Assembly: GCF_002095395.1 (NCBI RefSeq)
Contig: NZ_MJEI01000104.1
Span: forward strand, 1-64,000
Direction: 5' to 3'
From: Williamsia sp. 1135
Lineage (GTDB): Bacteria; Actinomycetota; Actinomycetes; Mycobacteriales; Mycobacteriaceae
DNA length: 64,000 nucleotides
Shown: in pieces, positions 59,730-64,000 of the stretch
How positions within the stretch are numbered: the stretch's first letter is position 1
How the letters are laid out: each line of letters begins with the position of its first letter
Made by a program: the position numbers and the translations under genes
The notes under the pieces: generated by a model
Databases searched by the model: none
Told to the model about the DNA's origin: nothing
What the model saw: only the letters and a program-made list of their open reading frames with translations

Positions 59730-60239
59730 TCAGAACGGGGTGAGCAACGCGCGCTCGTCGCGCAGCGCCATGGAGATGGGGTCGGTTCTGGTCGGCGCCC
59801 CGAGCCCTGGGCCGGGACGGACGAGCAGCTCGGCTGCGCCGGGCACCGTGGAGCATCGCGGGCAGCGGCCGAATTCGTCGATGTCCGTGCCGCAGGAGTT
59901 GTGGATGAAGATCCGGCGGCGTCGTACGGGATCGGACCGGCTGTCGCCCCAGCGGATCAGTGCGTGCAGAGATGGCCACAGTTCCAGGCCGGCCTCGGTC
60001 AGGACGTAGTCGGTGCGGCCCCCGCGTGGCTGCCGTTCGAGCACTCCGGCAGCGATCAGTGCGGAGAGGCGCTGCGTGAGAACCGCTTTGGAGATGTCGA
60101 GGCGCTGCTGAAAGTCGGTGAATCGGCGGACCCCGAAGAAGCACTCGCGCAGGATCAGCATCGTCCAGCGTTCCCCGACGATTTCGAGCGCACGCGCGAG
60201 GGAACAGTCCTGCGCTTCGTAGTCCGTGCCGAGTGCCAT
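59730..60239 (-). CDS. HxlR-family transcriptional regulator
   Basis: A 169-residue winged-helix regulator: CSLARALEIVGERWTMLILR is the HxlR signature, with the cysteine (C12) near the N-terminus that serves as redox or electrophile sensor in some members. FTDFQQRLDISKAVLTQRLS is the HTH. A C-terminal extension includes NSCGTDIDEFGRCPRCS, a CxxC-type pattern that could bind metal. ATG 60239 used. It is divergent from an MFS pump gene with a clear inverted repeat between them, so it probably represses the pump. Confidence 0.88.
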   Translation of the reverse strand: MALGTDYEAQDCSLARALEIVGERWTMLILRECFFGVRRFTDFQQRLDISKAVLTQRLSALIAAGVLERQPRGGRTDYVLTEAGLELWPSLHALIRWGDSRSDPVRRRRIFIHNSCGTDIDEFGRCPRCSTVPGAAELLVRPGPGLGAPTRTDPISMALRDERALLTPF

Positions 60240-60260
60240 GCCCGTGAACTGTACACCGAT

Positions 60261-60277
60261 GGTCTGTTCACCAGACC
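60261..60277. promoter_or_regulatory. Inverted repeat, candidate HxlR operator
   Basis: GGTCTG-TTCAC-CAGACC (60261-60277) is a perfect 6-bp inverted repeat; a further half-site CCAGACC occurs at 60309-60315 just before the pump start. Both lie in the gap between the divergent HxlR and MFS genes. Confidence 0.6.
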
Positions 60278-60328
60278 TTGTGCTAGGTTCCGCAGAATAG
60301 TTCGTTGACCAGACCAAGAAGGGTGAGA

Positions 60329-61759
60329 ATGGCTACTTCAGACGTGAGCGACACCGCAGTGCAGGATCGACGCTCGTTGGTCGTGTCGGCCCTGGGCACA
60401 CTGCTGGTCCTGGTCGCGTTCACCGCACCGTTGTCGACGATCAACGCCACCGCGGCGTCCCTGGACACAGGGGTGTCGGGCACCACCTGGATCCTGAGTT
60501 CGATGAGCATCGGCCTGGCTGCGGCGCTGCTGTCGACGGGGACGATCGCAGACGATTTCGGCCGCCGAAGAACGCTGGTGATCGGATTGCTCGTCGTCGC
60601 GGCCGGGTCGATCGTGGGAGTACTTGTCCCCGACGTCGTCGCGTTCGTGCTGACGCGGGTCGTCGTCGGGATCGGCGGCGCGGCGGTGATCGCCTCCAGC
60701 CTCGGGATCATTGCGCACACCTTCGCGCCCGGACCCGCACGTGCGGCCGCGAGCGGCATCTGGGGAGCGAGTGTCGGCGCGGGTATCGCGATCGGCCCGT
60801 TGCTGTCTGCCCTGCTCGAACGCGCCCACAGTTGGCACGACGCCTACTGGGTGCTCGCGGTCGCCGCGGTTGCCCTCGCGGCGACGGCGGAGAAGCTGGT
60901 GCCCGAGTCGCGGTCGGAGCACCGTCGTGGTCTGGATCTACCGGGCGCGGTGTTGTTCGCGGGCGGGATCAGCGCGCTGCTCGCCGCGCTGGTCGAGGGT
61001 AGGCAGGGCTGGTCCGAGCCGACGGTTCTGGTGTTGTTCGTGGTCGCGGGCGTCGTGCTCGTGATGTTCTGGTTTGTCGAATATCGAAGCAAGACTTCGA
61101 TGTTGGACCTCGCGCTGCTGCGATCGCCCGCGTTTGTCGCGGCGACGGCGGCGGCATTCGTCACCGGCGCGGGTGTCATCGCGGTGATGTCGTTCATGTC
61201 CGGCTTTCTGGGGTCGGCGCTCGGGATCACGGCGATCGGCGCCGCGCTGCTGCTGTTCTCGTGGTCGGCGACCAGCGTGGTGACCGCACTGCTGGCGCGA
61301 CGCATCTCGCCGCGGGTGCCGGGCCGGGTGCAGTTGGGACTAGGTCTCATAGGGATCGCGGCGGGGCTGCTGGGTCTGGCCGGAATCGACGAGGGTTCGG
61401 GCTGGGCCCGCTTCCTGCCGGGCTTGATCGTCGCCGGCGTCGCCTCCGGTGTGGTCAACGCCGCGCTCGGACGCGAGGCGGTTGCGAGTGTTCCTCCGGG
61501 GCGAGGTGGCATGGGCAGCGGCGCCAACAACACCGCGCGGTATGTGGGTTCGGCCATCGGGGTCACCGTCGTCGCTGTGATCGCAACCCATCCCCGGGGC
61601 GGTTCGACGGTCGGTGACCTGGTCGCCGGGTGGAATGTCGCGGCGGTGGTGGCGGCGCTGATATCTCTGCTCGGCGGCGTGGTGGTCCTGGGCCTGCACG
61701 TACTGGCGGCGCGCGAGCGGGCCGCGGCGGTGGAGAAGAGCACGACGGCCGCTGGGTAG
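60329..61759 (+). CDS. MFS drug-efflux transporter (DHA2-type)
   Basis: A 476-residue membrane protein with about 14 hydrophobic helices. Motif A-like DDFGRRRTLVIG follows helix 2, and GIWGASVGAGIAIGPLLSAL is the antiporter motif C-like segment in helix 5. ATG 60329 follows AAGGGTGAG. HxlR-regulated pumps of this kind usually export toxic organics; the substrate is unknown. Confidence 0.9.
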   Translation: MATSDVSDTAVQDRRSLVVSALGTLLVLVAFTAPLSTINATAASLDTGVSGTTWILSSMSIGLAAALLSTGTIADDFGRRRTLVIGLLVVAAGSIVGVLVPDVVAFVLTRVVVGIGGAAVIASSLGIIAHTFAPGPARAAASGIWGASVGAGIAIGPLLSALLERAHSWHDAYWVLAVAAVALAATAEKLVPESRSEHRRGLDLPGAVLFAGGISALLAALVEGRQGWSEPTVLVLFVVAGVVLVMFWFVEYRSKTSMLDLALLRSPAFVAATAAAFVTGAGVIAVMSFMSGFLGSALGITAIGAALLLFSWSATSVVTALLARRISPRVPGRVQLGLGLIGIAAGLLGLAGIDEGSGWARFLPGLIVAGVASGVVNAALGREAVASVPPGRGGMGSGANNTARYVGSAIGVTVVAVIATHPRGGSTVGDLVAGWNVAAVVAALISLLGGVVVLGLHVLAARERAAAVEKSTTAAG

Positions 61760-61813
61760 ACTTTCCTTTCGTCTGTGGCCGCGTACGCGAACATCAAACC
61801 TGGGAGTTCGTTC

Positions 61814-62587
61814 ATGAGCGTTTTGGTGAGTTTTCATGCGCATCCGGACGATGAGGTGTTCAGCACCGGTGGCGTGATGCGCGCCGCGGCCGACGCCGGC
61901 CACCGGGTGGTGTTGGTGACAGCGACCGATGGCGCGGTGGGGGAGTTTCCCGAGGGGATACTCGACGAGGGTGAGGCGCTGGCGGATCGCCGTCGAAACG
62001 AACTCGAGGAGTCGGCGAAAATCCTTGGGGTACATCGCCTGGTGATGTTCGGATACGCAGATTCGGGGATGGCCGGCACCGCGGAGAACGCGAACCCGCT
62101 CGCCTTCATGAACATCGGGGTCGAAGAGGCCGCGCAGCGATTGGCCGACGTGCTCGTCGAAGAGCAGGCCGATGTCGTGACAATCTACGACAGCAACGGC
62201 GGCTACGGACATCCCGACCACATCCAAGTCCATCACGTGGGGCGTCGCGCAGCCGAGATCGCCGGTACCGCATACGTTTACGAGAGCGTGGTGAACCGTG
62301 ACCACATGCAGAAGCTGATCCGGTCGAACCCGAAGTGGACGGAGGAGGACGCGTCGATCGATCTGTCGACCATCGGGTTACCGGACGCCGACATCACCAC
62401 CGAGGTCGACGTCAGCGAGTACATGACCGCCAAGCGCGCGGCCATGGTGGCTCACGCGACCCAGATCGGTGACTTCGGGCCCTTTCTGGGCATGACCGAG
62501 GACGAATTGCGCGCAGCCTTCGGGCTCGAATGGTTTCGTCGCGTGCGCGGTGTCGACGGACCTCGGGAGCGCTCGCTGCCCCTGTGA
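61814..62587 (+). CDS. PIG-L family deacetylase (MshB/Mca-like)
   Basis: A 257-residue zinc hydrolase. The metal motif HAHPDDEVFSTGG (AHPDDE) lies at the N-terminus and the third ligand in GGYGHPDHIQVHHVG. These define the LmbE/PIG-L family, which in actinobacteria includes MshB and Mca of mycothiol metabolism. Which of these it is, or whether it acts on another N-acetyl sugar, cannot be settled. ATG 61814 follows GGGAG; an upstream in-frame start at 61775 is less likely. Confidence 0.88.
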   Translation: MSVLVSFHAHPDDEVFSTGGVMRAAADAGHRVVLVTATDGAVGEFPEGILDEGEALADRRRNELEESAKILGVHRLVMFGYADSGMAGTAENANPLAFMNIGVEEAAQRLADVLVEEQADVVTIYDSNGGYGHPDHIQVHHVGRRAAEIAGTAYVYESVVNRDHMQKLIRSNPKWTEEDASIDLSTIGLPDADITTEVDVSEYMTAKRAAMVAHATQIGDFGPFLGMTEDELRAAFGLEWFRRVRGVDGPRERSLPL

Positions 62588-62646
62588 TCATTGGCTAGGA
62601 TTCTCCGCAGTTACTTGATCCCTCTTCGTACAAAGGTGATCGCTCC

Positions 62647-64000
62647 ATGACCGCTCCGCAGGCCCCGGCTGCCCCGACTCGTAACAGCTGGCTGACGCTG
62701 GTCGCGATGACCGGCAGCCTGTCGATGATCATGCTCGACCAGACCGTCGTCACGGTCGCATTGCCGACGATGACCCGGGATCTGCCACTGTCGCCGACCG
62801 GTCAGCAGTGGGTGGTCAACGCCTACGTGCTCGCGATGGCCGCGACCGTGGCCCTCGGCGGAAAGCTGGGAGCCAAATACGGTCCCGTCACCACCTTCCG
62901 CGCAGGCGTCGCCATCTTCTTCCTGGCTTCGGCCATGTGCGGGCTCGCCCCGTCCGGCTCGTTCGGTGAGGAGTGGATCATCATCGCCCGCTCGACCCAG
63001 GGGCTGGGAGCGGCGCTGATGATGCCGGTGAGCGCGACCATCGTGATGGGCGCATTCCCGTTGTCCATGCGCGGGAAGGCAATGGCCGTCTACGTGGGTA
63101 TCAGCCAGATCTTCCTGGCCGTTGGTCCGTTGCTCGGTGGCGCACTCACCGAATGGGTCAGCTGGCGTGCGGTGTTCTGGCTGAACGTGCCGGTCGGGAT
63201 CATTGCGTTGCTGCTGGTGGCCAGGGCTCGTCCCGATAACGCGAAGCAGCCGTCGTCGGTGATCAAGCCGATCCCGGTGGCGCTGATGATCATCGGTCTC
63301 GGCGTGAGTGTGTACGCCATCCAGCAGGCGGGCACCTGGGGATGGGGATCGACCAAGACGCTCGGACTCCTGACCGCAGGCATCGTCGTCACGGTGATCT
63401 TCGTCTGGTCGCAGCTCAAGACGTCCGACCCACTCGTGCAGGTCCAGTTGCTCGCGCGCCGGGCATTCCTCGGCAACGTGACGGTGCTGTTCGCGACCCA
63501 GTTCAGTCTGCTCGCGATTGTTCTCTACTCGACTCTCTACGTACAGGATCTGCTGGATTACAGCCCGATGATGGCCGGCGTCGCGGCACTGCCGCTGATC
63601 TTTCCCCTGGCGGTGGGCGCTCAGCTGGCCGGTCGCTGGTACGACAAGCAGGGGGTGCGGCCACCGGTGATCGTCGGCATGGCGGTGGCCACGGTGGGTG
63701 TGGTCGTGTGGGCGGCCACGTTCTCGCAACTCGAGTACGTCGTGCAGATACCGGGCATGGTGATCACCGGGTTCGGCCTGGGACTGGTCTTCTCACCGGT
63801 CAACACCGACGCCCTGGGTCGGGTCGGGGCCGCCGAACGAGCGCAGGCCTCGGGCATCGTGCAGACCGTTCGTCAACTCGGCGGCACGCTTGGTGTCGCG
63901 GTGATCGGCGCGATCGTGTTGGCCCAGCAACGCGAGGGCACCCAGGCGGCCCACTCGAGCCAGAATCCGAAGCAGGAGATCATCGACAACTCGGCGGACG
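62647..64000 (+). CDS. EmrB/QacA-type MFS transporter (3' end outside window)
   Basis: The frame from ATG 62647 is open to the window end (451 codons, no stop). It encodes helix 1 with the DHA2 motif IMLDQTVVTVALPTM, helices on to SQIFLAVGPLLGGALTEWVS (motif C) and at least 12 hydrophobic segments in total, the last being GTLGVAVIGAIVLAQQ. This is a 14-helix proton-driven drug exporter. The long open frames on the opposite strand here are shadows. A TAGGAT hexamer at about 62594-62599 may be its -10 element. Confidence 0.92.
   Translation, partial: MTAPQAPAAPTRNSWLTLVAMTGSLSMIMLDQTVVTVALPTMTRDLPLSPTGQQWVVNAYVLAMAATVALGGKLGAKYGPVTTFRAGVAIFFLASAMCGLAPSGSFGEEWIIIARSTQGLGAALMMPVSATIVMGAFPLSMRGKAMAVYVGISQIFLAVGPLLGGALTEWVSWRAVFWLNVPVGIIALLLVARARPDNAKQPSSVIKPIPVALMIIGLGVSVYAIQQAGTWGWGSTKTLGLLTAGIVVTVIFVWSQLKTSDPLVQVQLLARRAFLGNVTVLFATQFSLLAIVLYSTLYVQDLLDYSPMMAGVAALPLIFPLAVGAQLAGRWYDKQGVRPPVIVGMAVATVGVVVWAATFSQLEYVVQIPGMVITGFGLGLVFSPVNTDALGRVGAAERAQASGIVQTVRQLGGTLGVAVIGAIVLAQQREGTQAAHSSQNPKQEIIDNSAD

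Noticed and set aside
62611-63729. 372-codon minus-strand frame near the window end
   Set aside because: Shadow of the EmrB-type transporter, which is open to the window edge and has clear MFS motifs.

Overview
The window comes from a high-GC actinobacterium of the mycolic-acid group (Mycobacteriales), most likely Gordonia or a close relative. From about 11.3 kb to 59.6 kb the gene order follows the Mycobacterium tuberculosis block Rv3683 down to Rv3644c: metallophosphoesterase, PonA2, WhiB4, two ArsA-type ATPases, DUF4177 protein, RidA, MBL protein, Crp, Nth, thioredoxin-like protein, Nudix, MarP, EphE, Rv3669, Acs, HAD phosphatase, Ssd/Tad locus, DEAD-box helicase, CspA, Rv3647c, TopA, adenylate cyclase, DNA polymerase III delta prime, tRNA-Thr. 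The synteny is from memory of the M. tuberculosis map; the genus is an inference.

1-5.8 kb is a disturbed, accessory stretch. A cut-off IS3-family element (OrfA/OrfB joined by a TTTAAAA -1 slippery heptamer) has inserted into and removed the 3' end of a multicopper oxidase gene. Upstream lie eroded DNA and a LacI-type regulator remnant, then a six-helix membrane protein divergent from a MarR regulator, and a DinB protein.

5.8-11.1 kb holds a NarL-type two-component system divergent from a MacB/FtsX-type ABC exporter. 11.1-26.7 kb is the cell-wall/redox/CoA region: tRNA-Pro, metallophosphoesterase, YqeY, PonA2, WhiB4, paired ArsA ATPases, an orphan HypB, a SigJ-like sigma factor facing a DoxX gene, a CoA-transferase / amidohydrolase / enoyl-CoA hydratase group, a metallo-beta-lactamase protein and Crp.

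26.8-40 kb contains a tight operon nth - thioredoxin - Nudix - marP, then ephE and a holin-like membrane protein, a SRPBCC protein, a second two-component system whose kinase gene is frameshifted, acs, a GAF-LuxR regulator, a protein with a degenerate Fic motif and a HAD phosphatase. 40-46 kb holds the 6C small RNA and the operon ssd-tadA-tadB-tadC-flp-tadE-tadF, followed by a secreted trypsin-like protease. 46-59.6 kb carries a PYGQ-rich membrane protein, helicase, cold-shock protein, TopA, adenylate cyclase and HolB. 57-64 kb is a regulator/transporter tail: MarR with an APH-like kinase, HxlR with an MFS pump, a PIG-L deacetylase, and an EmrB-type pump running off the window end.

No CRISPR array, rRNA or prophage is visible. 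The most striking unexplained signals are intergenic: a 53-bp stem-loop repeat in two copies that exactly fill convergent gene gaps (12.86 and 56.95 kb), a perfect 28-bp stem at 25.4 kb, a 33-bp-arm hairpin at 32.6 kb, a perfect 34-bp palindrome at 59.7 kb, and a 114-bp tandem duplication at 47.1 kb. At protein level the Fic-like protein with a substituted active site stands out. I could not identify a wholly new multi-gene system.
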